Assembly (NCBI GenBank): GCA_949318235.1 | Contig: OX439133.1 | Span: 18,302,599 to 18,366,598 of the forward strand | Direction of reading: 5' to 3' | Origin: Ecdyonurus torrentis | Taxonomy: Eukaryota; Arthropoda; Insecta; Ephemeroptera; Heptageniidae | DNA: 64,000 nt | Shown: positions 37,363 through 49,458 of the stretch, one piece after another | Layout: the number at the start of each line of letters is the position of its first letter | How positions within the stretch are numbered: position 1 is the first letter of the stretch | Translations under genes and position numbers: made by a program | The notes under the pieces: model-generated | The model's input: the letters and a program-made list of their open reading frames with translations, nothing else | Databases searched by the model: none | Told to the model about the DNA's origin: nothing

Positions 37363-37755
37363 TTAACGAAAACCGCTGTGACCGACTTGAAATAAACCGG
37401 AAATCGTTAAGAGAAGAACTATATTATCACAATATTTCTTTTTACATTGTTTTAATTCCAGTAAAAAAAAACTACTATACTTTTTAAAAGTAAATGAGTA
37501 AATTAAAGAAATAGACAAAAAAAAAAAAAATTGTTGTAGTATTATTTTTTACTTTAAACAAGTTTCTAATGTGACTAAATCTTGCAGCTAAAATTTATAT
37601 TTCCACATTTGCATGTAATCTGTAAAGTGGAATAACTTAACTTTTTGATCGTATTTCACATTTTTGACGAAGCTAAACTTTTAAAAACCATTTTTTCTTT
37701 ACTTTATGTTAATTTTATAGTTTGCGAGATATCAGTCGGTCACCTACTCACTTAA
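37363..37755 (+). mobile_element. TTAA-MITE family 3 copy with chimeric flanks
   Basis: Exact TTAA ends (37363-37366, 37752-37755). The left flank is the linker site ('gcagaatttgattaa'), the right flank is the module M site ('ttaacagcatcaatg'). In other units these two sites are about 200 bp apart. The left part of module M is missing. Confidence 0.75.
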
Positions 37756-40090
37756 CAGCATCAATGTTCTCACAAATATTTCTTACTATTTCTAAACTTG
37801 TAAAATGGATCATATATCTATATGTAATTGTGTGATCCAACATGGCGTCAACTTTAACATAAATGCATACCCCCTATTGTATTGTTCATGACATCCTATT
37901 GTATTGTTCATGACATCAGAAATCGGAAAAAATTAACATAAAAATGTCGTGCGTGTTACAATAGTCACAATTTTCTGATCACTGTTACGTGCAACAGTTG
38001 GGCTTTGAGACAAACTATCTAAGTCTCATCAATTGTTTTAAGATGTAAATACTATTATTTTCTTCTTGTCTATGTTTTTAAATAAGGTAAAATTTATTTA
38101 CATCTAAACTTAGAAAACTATTAATGATATAATAATTTATGTTTTATTTATTTTATAACCATTTATTTTTATTAAAAAATAATAATAAAAACTCATTTTA
38201 CATAATTTAAAATACTTAAAATAGTACATAAATAATTGTATTTTGTATGTAAATTTATAAATTAAATTACAATCATTGAAACCGAAGATAAGTAAAATAT
38301 TTCTGATCTCTTTGATGCTGTACGGTGACGATCGAAGGTAATTACTAATTAGTAGTAAGTTTGCGGAGAAGTAAAATGCGATTTAATAGTTATGAAATAA
38401 ATCAAAGATATAAAAAAAGCAAAATGAGTAATTTTCCTATAGCGGCCCATGTTATTGACTTATCCAACATGATGTTGACATTAACAAGAATGCATACACC
38501 CTATGGCAACATTGTTTAACAATTATTATTTCTATTTTGTCTGGCTTTTTCTTCCTTCTATGACACCAAAACCGCAAGCTTGTGCCTAAAAGGCCTAAAG
38601 CCACAGTCAGAATGTTCTCTTTAATAATTAAACACAAAATGGGATCCACAGAACTGATGACAATTTATACCAGAATGTAAACATAGATCTACACGAGAGG
38701 TCAAAGTACAGTAAAGTATGTTATTTGCGTGAGTATTCCTGTGTATGACGTCAGAAACAGGGAAACCTAGTATGAAAATTTTAAGTAGTTTTATAACTTG
38801 AAATTGTCCAGACACAGCTACGGTACTACAGTTGGGCTTTGAGACAAAATATTTCTATTAATCTAAGTTTTAATAAACTTTTTAACAAAAATTTACTTTA
38901 TTATAAGTTATATAATAAAAGTATTTTTAATTTAAAAAAAAATATTTTAACAATTAAAAATAATAAAATACGTAGCTAATTTATAATATTTATTAATTAA
39001 ATTTATAAATAAAATTGCAACCACTGTATGTATAGATGAATAAATTGTTCATATGTTAGGTTTGTTTCGTTTTCTAACTCATTCGAGGATATTTAGTGAT
39101 GAACGAATGGTAAATAATTTGTTCTTGATGAAAGTAAGTTTTATTCAATAAGAAATAATATAATACCATAAAATAATTAAATGCCGCTGAATTTGATTAT
39201 GGATTTCAATAGGGTGTATAGTATACGCATGACGATTTATTAAATGTGTTTGGACACATGAATAACATAGTTCAGCATATTATGACAAACTACGTTTTTA
39301 CGTATTTTCTGTTTATTTAATATTTTTCTAACATACTTGAGATACAAATTCAACATTATATTATTATATTAAAAACATAAATACTAAAAAAAAAAAAAAA
39401 AATCATAGTATTTTAAAATTGGCAAAATAAGTTATGTTCCTACATTGCACCATGTTATTTAGTTTATCCAACATGGCGTCGACTTTAATATAAATGCAAA
39501 CACCCTATTGTCATGTTTATGACGCAGGTAAAAATTAGTATGAAAATGTTGTGCAGGTTGCATAAGTTGAAATTTTCTGATCACTGCTACGGCGCTACAG
39601 TTGGGTTTTGAGATGAACTAAAGTTATTTATGTAAGTCTCATTAAGTGTTTTCTGACGTAAATTGCAGTGGTTTCTTGATGGCTACATTTAAAAAAAAAT
39701 AGAAAAATCAAACTATGAAAACTGTTGATGATTTCATCAAAATATTTATAATGTTTAATATATATTTTTTTAAAATATATTTAATTTTTTTTTTAATTTA
39801 AGAAAAATATTTTTTAACAAAATGTAAAGATACTTCTTAAATAAATAATAATATTTTACATTTAATATAATAATATTTTAAAAGTAAGTTTATAAATTTA
39901 ATTGCAACCATACTTTAGATAGATAATTAAATGAATTAATTATAATTACTTGTATAATGTCAATTTTCTTATATTTTCCATTTCAGTGATTTGTGACGAT
40001 CGATTGAGATTAATCTGTCGGTAATAAAATGTGTTTAACCAATTTTGAAATAAATCATTAACATAAATACTCAGCTGGATCGGAATTTAA

Positions 40091-40372
40091 TTAAGAGATT
40101 AGTGTACCGATCTTATATCTCAAAAACCAGAAGTTTTTGGGGTCTAATTTTGGTGTCAGTGTAGCTAAGCGTCACACCTAGCCGTGAGAAAAATTTCATG
40201 ATGTTTCACAATCCCGAAAAAAATAATTGAAATCAACAATGGGCCTTATGGGTTTAAAATAAAATCATGTAAATAAATTTGCACGATAACCCCCCAAAAT
40301 GTTTACATAATTGATATTGTCTCAAGCTGAAGTATCATTGTGCAAAATTTCAGATTTCTTTGACGTAGTTTG
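40091..40372 (+). mobile_element. TTAA-MITE family 2, 3'-truncated copy (duplicate of 959-1250)
   Basis: TTAA (40091-40094), 'gagattagtgtaccgatcttatatctc' (subterminal TATCTC intact), 'gggccttatgggtt', then the same truncation breakpoint as at 959-1250. Confidence 0.72.
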
Positions 40373-41043
40373 ATATGGTGAACACGCCTGAAGTTTTATT
40401 TATTGCGCTTGGACATCATACTAGATTATTGGAGAAAATTGCTCAGAATAGAATAAAATTAGGGTTTTGGATATTTTCTTTGAGAAATCGTTTATTATTA
40501 TTTTTCTTACATACGTATTTGAGATATAACTTCAATCTACTAACCAAATTAATGCTTTAAAAAAATGCTTACTAGTTAATATTTTTAAACTGGCAACATG
40601 AGAAATTTTCCTATATCGGTCAATATTATTGAGTAATCCAACATGGCATCGACGTTAACATGAATGTATTATATTACCCTAATGCAATATTGTTAAAAAG
40701 TTATTTTGTTTTATGTCTTCAGCTTTATCTTTCTTCTATGACAACAAAACTGCAAGCTTGCAGTGCTTAAAGCCAATGACAACCTATGTTGTCTTTATTA
40801 ACTAACACAAAATGTGATATATAAAACTGGTGACAATGTTTACCTGATTGTAAATATGGCTCCACAAAAACAGTGGGAAAATACATTAAAGTATGCAATT
40901 TGTGTGAGTATTTCTGTTTATGACGTCAGAAACATACAAAATTAAGTATAAAAAAATTATACGGGTTAGCCGAAATGTTCATATCACTGCTACGTCGCTG
41001 AGACTAACTAATGTTATATAAAATATGTAAGTCCCATCAAGTG

Positions 41044-41382
41044 TTAAGGCGGTAAATCAGCTACTGCGGGATTTGACTAAAAAGTTGTAAAGACAGAAAA
41101 ATCTGAAATTTTGTACCGTGATACATTAGGATTAGGTATCTTCAAAAATGTAAAAATTTTGGGGGGTCACCATGCTAGATTTTTAATTATGATTTTTTGA
41201 AGTTTTGGTCCCATAAGAGCCCATGTTAATTTCAATAATTAATATCTCTCTTATCTGATCGTCACGGGTTCTGAAAATTTTATCATAGGTAGCTGTTACT
41301 ATTAACTTTCAAATGACATCATAAAATTTGGAAGTTTTCTTTTTAGATTTTGAGATACAAGTCATCTATATACAACTCTTAA
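41044..41382 (+). mobile_element. TTAA-MITE family 1, complete copy
   Basis: 339 bp with exact TTAA at both ends (41044-41047, 41379-41382). Flanks 'catcaagtg' and 'gtgatatatatta' join to the normal core sequence. The duplicated block at 1-4389 lacks it, so it is a later insertion and a good reference copy for the family. Confidence 0.92.
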
Positions 41383-41788
41383 GTGATATATATTACAGTT
41401 ATTTCTTCTTGTATGTTTCTAGAAATCAAGTAAGAAAAATTAAAACCAAGCTATAATTTAACAATGTATGTTATTTAAAATATATTTATTTGTATTGTTT
41501 TATTTTAGTTTTATTAAATAAAATAAGTTATTATACATTTTACAATTTAAAAATAAATTTAAAATAATATTATAAAGTACATAATTAATAATATTTGTTA
41601 CGTAAATTTATAAAGAAAAATTACTACCAACCAAAAGTATTGAGAAAATTTTCAATAGCTGCTTACTATAAATTTGTGAAGATCTGAGACTTCGGAGAGT
41701 ATAGTTAATTATTTGTATGAGGAATATGCGTTTTAATAATAATGAAAAAAGTTAACACAATAAAATAATTATCTGATGCAGAATACAA

Positions 41789-42155
41789 GTAATGATAAAA
41801 GTGACCAACTTGACTTGTATAGAAACTCGTTAAAAGAGAAACTATATTTTCACAATAATTATTTCTACATTCTTCATTAACAGCAAAACAATTACTATAA
41901 TTTTCAAACAAAATCAAGTAGAATAAAAAAAAAAATAATAATAATAAATCTAATTTGACTTAAATTTGCTGCTAAAATTTCAATGTCTACATTGGCATGA
42001 AATCTTTAAAGTAGAATAACTTAAATATATGATCTTGTTTTTATATTTTTGACGAAACTAATCTTTTAAATACCACTTCTTCTTTACTTTGTGTTAATTT
42101 TCAAAATTTCCTCCATCTAGTTTGCGAGATATCAATCGGTCGCCTACTACCTTTA
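41789..42155 (+). mobile_element. TTAA-MITE family 3 copy (duplicate of 2143-2510)
   Basis: 'gtaatgataaaagtgaccaactt' to 'gcgagatatcaatcggtcgcctactacc' and TTAT. Matches 2143-2510 in position and in its mutated right end. Confidence 0.7.
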
Positions 42156-43455
42156 TGAGTTTAATGGGGGGTATCAGAATGACGTTTTTATAAATGCACT
42201 TGAACACCATGCTGAATTAATGAGTAATATTGTTAGCAGTTTTGGCTATTTTTTTACAGATTTTTTTTTTTGTCATTATTTTTCTCACGTACTTGAGAGT
42301 TTCAGATACTAATTCAACCTATTAACAGCATCAATGCTTTCAAAAAGATTGCTTACTTTTTTAAAACTTGACGAAAGAGTCATATTCCTATCACGGCATA
42401 TGTTCTTGTATGATCCAACAAGGCGTCGACTTTAACATAGATGCATATACCCTATTGTATTATCTAGGACGTCAGAAACAGGGAAAAAAATTAACATGAA
42501 AACTTTATATACGGGTTGCTTAAGTTGAAATACTCTGATCACTGCTCGGCGCTTCACTTGGATTTTCAGACAAATTAATGTTATTTATGTACGTCCCATC
42601 AAGTGTTTTGTGATGTAAATTCTATTGTTTTCTTCTTATCTATGCCTTTAAATCAAGTCAGAGTCATTTAGAGCCAATATAGAAAACTATATGTTGATGA
42701 AATAATAAAAATGTTTATCATATTTATTTTTTAATATTTTATTTTTAGTAAACAAACATATTTAATTTAGTAAAAATTCATTTTTAACAATTAAAAAAAT
42801 AAAATAAAAATAATAACAAATTGTACAAAAATAATTATATTTTGTGTGTAAATTTATAGACTAAATTATAATTAACAATGATTAGAATAAATAAAATATA
42901 CCATGTTTCTCTTTCCTGTGTATTGATGTAAGGTGACGTCAGAAATAGGTAAAAAATGTTATGAAAATGCTGGTCAAGTTGCAAAAAGTCAAAATTTTCT
43001 AATCACTGCTACGGCGCTAGAGTTGAGTTTTGAGACAAAACAAAGTTTTAATATGTCTCATTAAGTGTTAGGTGATAAATTTTATTATTTTCTTATGGTT
43101 TATTACTTCTATTCAATTTTGAAAAAATTACAACTAGTTTATAAAAAGAATTGAAATTATAATAAAAATCTTTATGATATTTATTTTGTATTTTTTTAAT
43201 TGTATTAAAAATATTTATTTGTATAATAATATAAATATATTTTTAATAATTTAAAAAAATAATTTAAAAAATTAACATTTCATATATTTATACACATAAT
43301 TTATTATATTTTATACATAAATTTATAAATTAAATTACAATTATCAAAATTACATTTGAATTTATAATTCATTTAAATATTTCTTCTCTTTTGTATGAGA
43401 CGATCGTATAGAAAATAATTTGTGATTCAGGAAAATGCATATATTATTACAACTA

Positions 43456-43785
43456 TATTTTCACAATAATTTTTTGTACATGATTTAATTCCAATAAAAC
43501 ACACACTATAATTTTCAAATAAAATCAAGTAAATTTAAAATATATTTTGTTACACCAAAATAAAAATTTATGATTTTTTTAACTGTAAAAAAATTTCCCG
43601 CTCAAATTTAAATTTCCCCATTTACATGTTATCTTTAAAGTGTATTAACTTAAATATTTGATCGTGTTTTTACATGTTTGACATAACTAAATTTTTCAGT
43701 AACATTTCTTTTTTACTTTATGTTATCATTATTATTATTTGCAACCGTCCTATTTTGCTTATCAGTCGGTCACCTACCCCCTTAA
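43456..43785 (+). mobile_element. TTAA-MITE family 3 copy, left end lost
   Basis: Starts within 'caactatattttcacaataatttt', ends 'cagtcggtcacctaccccc' and TTAA (43782-43785). That same TTAA was then used by the next element. Confidence 0.7.
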
Positions 43786-44833
43786 GGGGCCGTATATGTT
43801 GAAACAGCTACCATTAGCTTAGCATGTAAAAAGACTTTTAGTATTTAAATTCTCTTTCTCAAAATATTTTGTAATTTTAATTGAAATTTATGTTGCTGTA
43901 ATCAGCATAAAATTTCGCTTCGAGCTCTGTTGTTAAAATTTGCATAATATCAATAGATTTTTAAATATTTAATTTCAAAGTTTGATAATATTTTAGTGAA
44001 GTTGTATATTTATTTTAGTGGTAACATTTACTGTCGTCAATAAGTCTGCGTACTGTATATAATACAATAGCACTGCTGCACCTTTGTAAGTCAAAAAGTG
44101 CAGTAAAAAGTAAGTGAACAAAGAGCAGTTTTTCAATAGAAAAGATTACCTGCTACCTGACAACACGGGACCCAATTATCTTATGCGTCAATGATTTTGA
44201 TATTTTGCGAAGTAACAGTCAGAGTGAATCAAATTTATTTTAAATGTTAGTTTTATTGAAAATCATGCATATTTCTTTTTTGATCGAAGTTATAGCTTCA
44301 TATTAAAGTAATATATTCAAATAAAAAATATTACATACTACTCATTATTTTTAAATCACGGTAGTTCAAAATATCGCTAGAACTTCGATCAAAAAAGAAA
44401 TATGTTTGATTTTTAATAAATCTAACATCTAAAATAAATTTGATTTACTGTGAAAATTACTTCTCGAGTTATCAAAATCGTTGACGCGTAAGATAAATGG
44501 GTCGTGTTGTCAGGTAGCATTGATCCTTTTTATCTCTTACTTTTTACTGCAACTTTACTATACCTATATCTGATATACCTGAAAATAAATCAAAGTACCA
44601 ACGTATGAAAATTCTTACTACAGCTATTAATTTTCATTTGCTTATTTGAAAAATTAATATCTGTTTTCCTGCATATCTTTAAAAAAAATTGTTAACGCCG
44701 CTCAAAGCGGAATTTTATTTACAATTTAATGCTCTAATTTCAAGTTTCTAGATACAAAATTGACAATTTGACGGCGTAAATACGATTTCCCGTGCTTTGT
44801 TTATGGGGATTACCAACATACACGGCCCCTTAA
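43782..44833. mobile_element. 1.05-kb TTAA-flanked transposon with internal hairpin
   Basis: TTAA at both ends (43782-43785, 44830-44833) and inverted termini TTAAGGGGCCGTATATGTTG and, as complement of the right end, TTAAGGGGCCGTGTATGTTG. Inside is a diverged inverted repeat of about 180 bp per arm: about 44099-44282 and 44375-44555 ('gctacctgacaacacggg', 'aatttattttaaatgttag', 'ttcttttttgatcgaag' and their complements). No coding frame. It is nested at the end of a family-3 MITE. Confidence 0.9.
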
Positions 44834-44867
44834 TTGGTAAAAGGAGGTGTATTCGCATTGCGTTTTA

Positions 44868-45194
44868 TTAAGGCGGGAAATCAGCTACAGCGGGATTTGA
44901 CTAAAAAGTTTAAAGGAGGAAAAATCTGAAATATAACACAGTGATAGATTAGGGTAAGATAATTTAAAAAATGTAAAAAATTTGGAAGGTCACCATGCTT
45001 GATTTTGAATTATGATTTTTTGAAATTTTAGTCCCATAAGAGCCCATGTTAATTTCAATAATAAATTTCTCTCTTATCTGATGGTCACGGGTGCTGACAT
45101 TTTTATCAAGGGTAGCTGTTACCATTAACTTTAAGATGGCATCAACAAATCTTTTTAGATTTCGAGATACAAGCGAACTGAAGAGAACCCTTAA
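44868..45194 (+). mobile_element. TTAA-MITE family 1 copy
   Basis: Exact TTAA ends (44868-44871, 45191-45194). 'ggcgggaaatcagctacagcgg' to 'gatacaagcgaactgaagagaaccc'. It splits 'cgttttattaactgcgcttgg' of module M. The 94-codon minus-strand frame across it is chance. Confidence 0.9.
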
Positions 45195-45342
45195 CTGCGC
45201 TTGGAGACCATAGTATAGTAATGAATGACTTTGTTCAGTATTGAACAAACTAAGTTTTTAACTATTGTCTTTGCGAAATAAACATTTTGTTGTTATTATA
45301 ATTATGATTTGTCACACATATTTGAGATAATAATTTAATCTA

Positions 45343-45734
45343 TTAACGTAAAAGGTGTCCGACTTAGACCGAAAATCGCTAATCGAATAATTTATTTTCA
45401 CAACAATATTTTGAGCATTATTTATTTCCAACAAAACTTACTCTGTATCAATTTCAGATAATATTTAGGTATATATTTATATATAAAAAGAAAATGTTCT
45501 GAAAAAAAGTTTTATTAATATTTTTAAATTTATAAAAGTTTCTAATATGACTAAGATAGCTAAAATTTGAATTCCACAATTACATGTTATCCTTAAAGTG
45601 GAATGACTTAAATATTTGTTCACGTTTTAACATGTTTGACGTAGCTAAACTTTTAAATAGCATTTCCACTGGTTAATATTATAATTCGCAACCGTTTAGT
45701 TTACAAAATATCAATCAGTCACCTACCCCCTTAA
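45343..45734 (+). mobile_element. TTAA-MITE family 3 copy inside module M
   Basis: Exact TTAA ends (45343-45346, 45731-45734). 'cgtaaaaggtgtccgacttagacc' to 'caatcagtcacctaccccc', resuming 'tagcatcaatgctctc'. Confidence 0.85.
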
Positions 45735-47221
45735 TAGCATCAATGCTCTCAAAAAAATTCTTACTATTTTTAAACTGTTAAAATGAGTCATTTTCCCATA
45801 ATGCCATGTTATTGAGTGATCCAACATGGCGTTAACTTTAACATAAATGCATACACCCTATTGTATTGTTTATGACGTCAGAAACAGGCAAAAATTAGCA
45901 TAAAAATGTCGTGCGGGTTGCATTAGTCGTAATTTTCTGATCACTGCTACGTCGCTACAGTTGGATTGTCAGTCAAAGTAATGTTATTTATGTAAGTCTA
46001 ATCAAGAAGTGTTTTGTTATGTAAATTGCATTTTTCTTCTTGTCTATTTATTGTATTCAACACAGAAATAAAAAACTATACTGTAAAAAGTATTGATAGT
46101 ATCATAAAAATGTTAATTTATTAAAAAAATATTTGAATATTTTTATTTTTAATAAAATATTTAAAATTAAAAAAAATTATTCTTACTAATTTAAAATTAT
46201 TTCAAGATAATAACATAAGTACATAATTTATAATATTTTATTAAAAAATTTATAAATTAAATTGCAACAACGTATAATATAGTTATATTCGTCAATTGAC
46301 AGTTACTTTTCGTACTTTTACGCATTCGATGGTTGTGTTATAAGTGATGAACGAGTCATAAAAATTTACTGTTGATGAAAATGAGTTTACAAAATAAAAA
46401 ATTATTTATTCCATATAATAATTATTTGCTGCGGCATTTGATTAAAGAGTTCAGTAGTGTGTATCCGCATGACGTTTTATTAAATGCACTTGGACACATG
46501 AATAACATTGTTCAGCATAGGACAAACTACGTTTTTGCCTATTTTCTGTTTTTTATTTATTTTTGTCACATACTTGAGATACTATTCAACATATTAAAAG
46601 AACAAATACTCTAAAAAAATATTTCATAGTATTTTAAAACTGTTAAAATTAGTTATTTTCCTACTTCGACACATGTTATTTAGTTTATCCAACATGGCGT
46701 CGACTTTAATATAAATGTAAACAACCTATTTTGTAATGTTTATGACGCAGGTAAAAAATTGTATGAAAATTTTGTGCTGGCTGCATTAGTTTAGATTTTC
46801 TGATCACTGCTACGGCGCTACAGTTGGGTTTTGTGACAAACTTAAGCTATTTATGTAATTTTCATTAAGTGTTTTGTGGTATAAATTGCAGTGGTTTGCT
46901 TTGACATTCATGACATCATAAAATTGTTTATTAAATTTAGTTTTATTAATAATATTTTTTTAACTAATTAAAATACATTTTTAAAAATTTAAAATATTAT
47001 TTAAAATTATAAAAAATAGCTTATAATACTTTAGTATTATAATTTTTATTAGTAATTTTATAAATTAAGTTACACAAGCTAAGTTATTATGAATAATCAA
47101 ATCAATATTACTTTTGTTTGTTTTGTTCCGATTCGTGAAAATTGACTATTAAATTATAATTAATTATTGGTGAAGAAAATGCGTGTTCTTTAAATTATGT
47201 AATAATCAGCTGCTGTGGAAT

Positions 47222-47792
47222 TTCATGGATGAAAACAATGACTGACATGATTTCGACCGGAAATCATACAAAAATGAACTGTATTTCGACAACCTCACGG
47301 CTATTATATAATAAGTATCTGCAAATCTCGCCGCGACGCAAAATAGGTACAGGTAACACAGGATATACCTATTTTATGTGGTACGGCGAGATTTGTAGAT
47401 ACCTATTTTGTGTTACCAGGCGTGATTTACAGATGCATATAATAGCTGCGAAGCTGGCGATTTCCACGGTATTTCTTTTTACATTCTTTATTTCCAGCAA
47501 CAAGCAAAACAAACATTAACACTTTCAAATGAAATCAAGTAGATTTAAAATATATATATGTTTTGATATTCTTTTTTTTTTTTTTTTTTTTTTTTTTAAT
47601 ACTAGTAGGTTTCTAATTCGCCGCTTAAACTTGAATTTCTATATTTGCATGTAATCTGTAAATTGGAATAACTTAAATATTTGATCGTGTGTTCACATTT
47701 TTGACGAAGCTAAACTTTAAATTACCTTTTCTTCTTTACGATTTGTTATATTAATAGTTTGCGAGATATCAGTCGGTTAAATACTCCCTTAC
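47222..47792 (+). mobile_element. TTAA-MITE family 3 copy carrying a nested fold-back element
   Basis: Left end 'tttcatggatgaaaacaatgactgac', right end 'gcgagatatcagtcggttaaatactccc' and TTAC. It is interrupted at 47287-47460 by the fold-back element. A T23 run is at 47574-47597. Confidence 0.65.
47287..47460. mobile_element. Fold-back element, 174 bp (family with 25050-25529)
   Basis: 'cgacaacctcacggctattatat' on the left and 'ataatagctgcgaagctggcg' on the right. Inside, 'tatctgcaaatctcgccgcg' pairs with 'cggcgagatttgtagatacc'. 'aaaataggtacaggtaacacagga' also occurs in the larger copy. It lacks the 'ctacactttacaaattt' hairpin, so it may be the simpler form. Confidence 0.75.
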
Positions 47793-49068
47793 GAAATATA
47801 ATGGGGTGCATCCGCATGACGATTTTTTTAATGGCACACTGGGCGCCATACTGGATTAATGAATAACCTTGTTCAGCATAGAACCACGTGTTTGGATATT
47901 TTCTTTGCACAATCGTGTATTATTATTTTTGTTATTTTCACATACTTGAGTTACCTGTTGAAAGCATCATAGCTCTCAAAAACATTTCTTTATGTTTTTA
48001 AATTGGCAACAAGAGTAATTTTCCTATATCGGCCCATATTATTGAGTAATCCAACATGGCGTCAACATTAACATGAATGCATACACCCATATACGCTATC
48101 GCAACATTGTAAAACAATTAGTTTTATTTTGTCTGGCATTTTCTTCATTTTATGACACCAAATCCGCAAGCTTGTGCCTAAAGCCATAGACAACACTTGA
48201 ACTTTATAACTAAATAAAAAATAGGATCCACAGAACTGATGATAATTTTTACCAGAATATAAAAATGGCTCCACAAGAGAGTGAAAATACCGTATAGTAT
48301 GCTATTTGCGTGACTATTAAAACTATAAACAGGATTATTCCTTTTTATGACGGGAGAAATAGGTAAAAAAAAAATTATGAAAATGTTGAACACTTTGCAT
48401 AAGTAACTTTTATAATCAGTAGTTGGGTTTTGAGACAAATTAAAGTTTTTTATGTAAGTCTCATTAAGTTTGCTATGATAAATTCTACTATCTTCTCCTG
48501 ATTTGTCTTGTAATCAAGTTAGAAAAATTAAAAACAGTTTATAAAACTATTGATGCTATCATAAAAATGTTTATTATATTTATTTTGTGTTTTTTATTTT
48601 ATTTTTTTTTTTTTAAATATTTCTATTTGTATAATTATAAATACATTTTTAACAATATAAAAAATAATTTAAAACTATTAACATTTAGTATAAATAATTT
48701 ATAATATTTTATACGTAAATTTATAAATTAATTTACAACGCCACTGTTTATATGAATGAATTATTTATTAGCACAAGAAGATGATTGCTTGAGACTATCA
48801 TTTAGAACTTTGAGGTATATAATTGCATATTACAATTTATGAAACAAATCTATATTATCTACATTCAACTACTGCGGGATTGAATTAAAGAATGAATAAG
48901 GGGTATCAGCTTGACGTATTATTAAATGCGCAAGGACAATATACAGAATTAAAGAATGAATTTGTTCAGCATAGAACAAACAACGTTTTTCAATATTTTC
49001 TTTGCGAAATAATCATTTTTCTTTTGTTATTGTTATTATTTTCACATATTTGAGATACTAACTCAACC

Positions 49069-49458
49069 TATCGTAGAAAATGATCGACTTAGACCGGAAA
49101 TCTTCAAAAGAATATCTTTATTTTCACAATAATTTTTTCAACATTATTTATTTCCAACATAACTAACACTATAATTTTCAAATAATATTGACTAAATATA
49201 CGTATATAAAAAAAAAATGTTGCAAAAAAAGTTTTATATATTTTTAATTTTAAAAAAGTTTCTAATTTGACTAAAATTTTCAGCTATAATTTGAATTTCC
49301 ACTATTTCATGTTATCCTTAAAGTGGAATAACTTAAATATTTCATCGATATTTGACGTAAATAAACTTTTAAGGAACATTTCTTCTTTATTTTGTGTATA
49401 TTCTATAATTCCCGACTGTCTATTTTGCGAGATATCAGTCGGCCACCAACCCCCTTAA
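49069..49458 (+). mobile_element. TTAA-MITE family 3 copy inside module M
   Basis: Left end decayed ('tatcgtagaaaatgatcgactt'), right end 'gcgagatatcagtcggccaccaaccccc' and TTAA (49455-49458). It resumes 'tagcatcaatgctctc'. Confidence 0.78.

Larger units (their letters stand above)
28640..39020 (+). repeat. Tandem array block 5 (Z-X-Y-X-Y-Y-X)
   Basis: Anchors near 29230 (Z), 29990 (X), 34637 (Y), 35780 (X), 36696 (Y), 37846 (Y) and 38466 (X). The first part (28695-36090) duplicates 10240-15655: same classes, same two family-1 MITEs, same 285-bp insertion. Homology continues to the following units ('ggagaccatacaggag', 36465 and 16503). The 2.6-kb TTAA element is the main difference. Confidence 0.8.
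39020..46260 (+). repeat. Tandem array block 6 (Z-X-Y-Y)
   Basis: Anchors near 39468 (Z), 40638 (X), 42414 (Y) and 45827 (Y). The span 39080-43310 duplicates 1-4389. Relative to that copy it lacks about 390 bp (3290-3675 equivalent), the SINE and the palindrome, and has gained a family-1 MITE (41044-41382). Confidence 0.8.
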
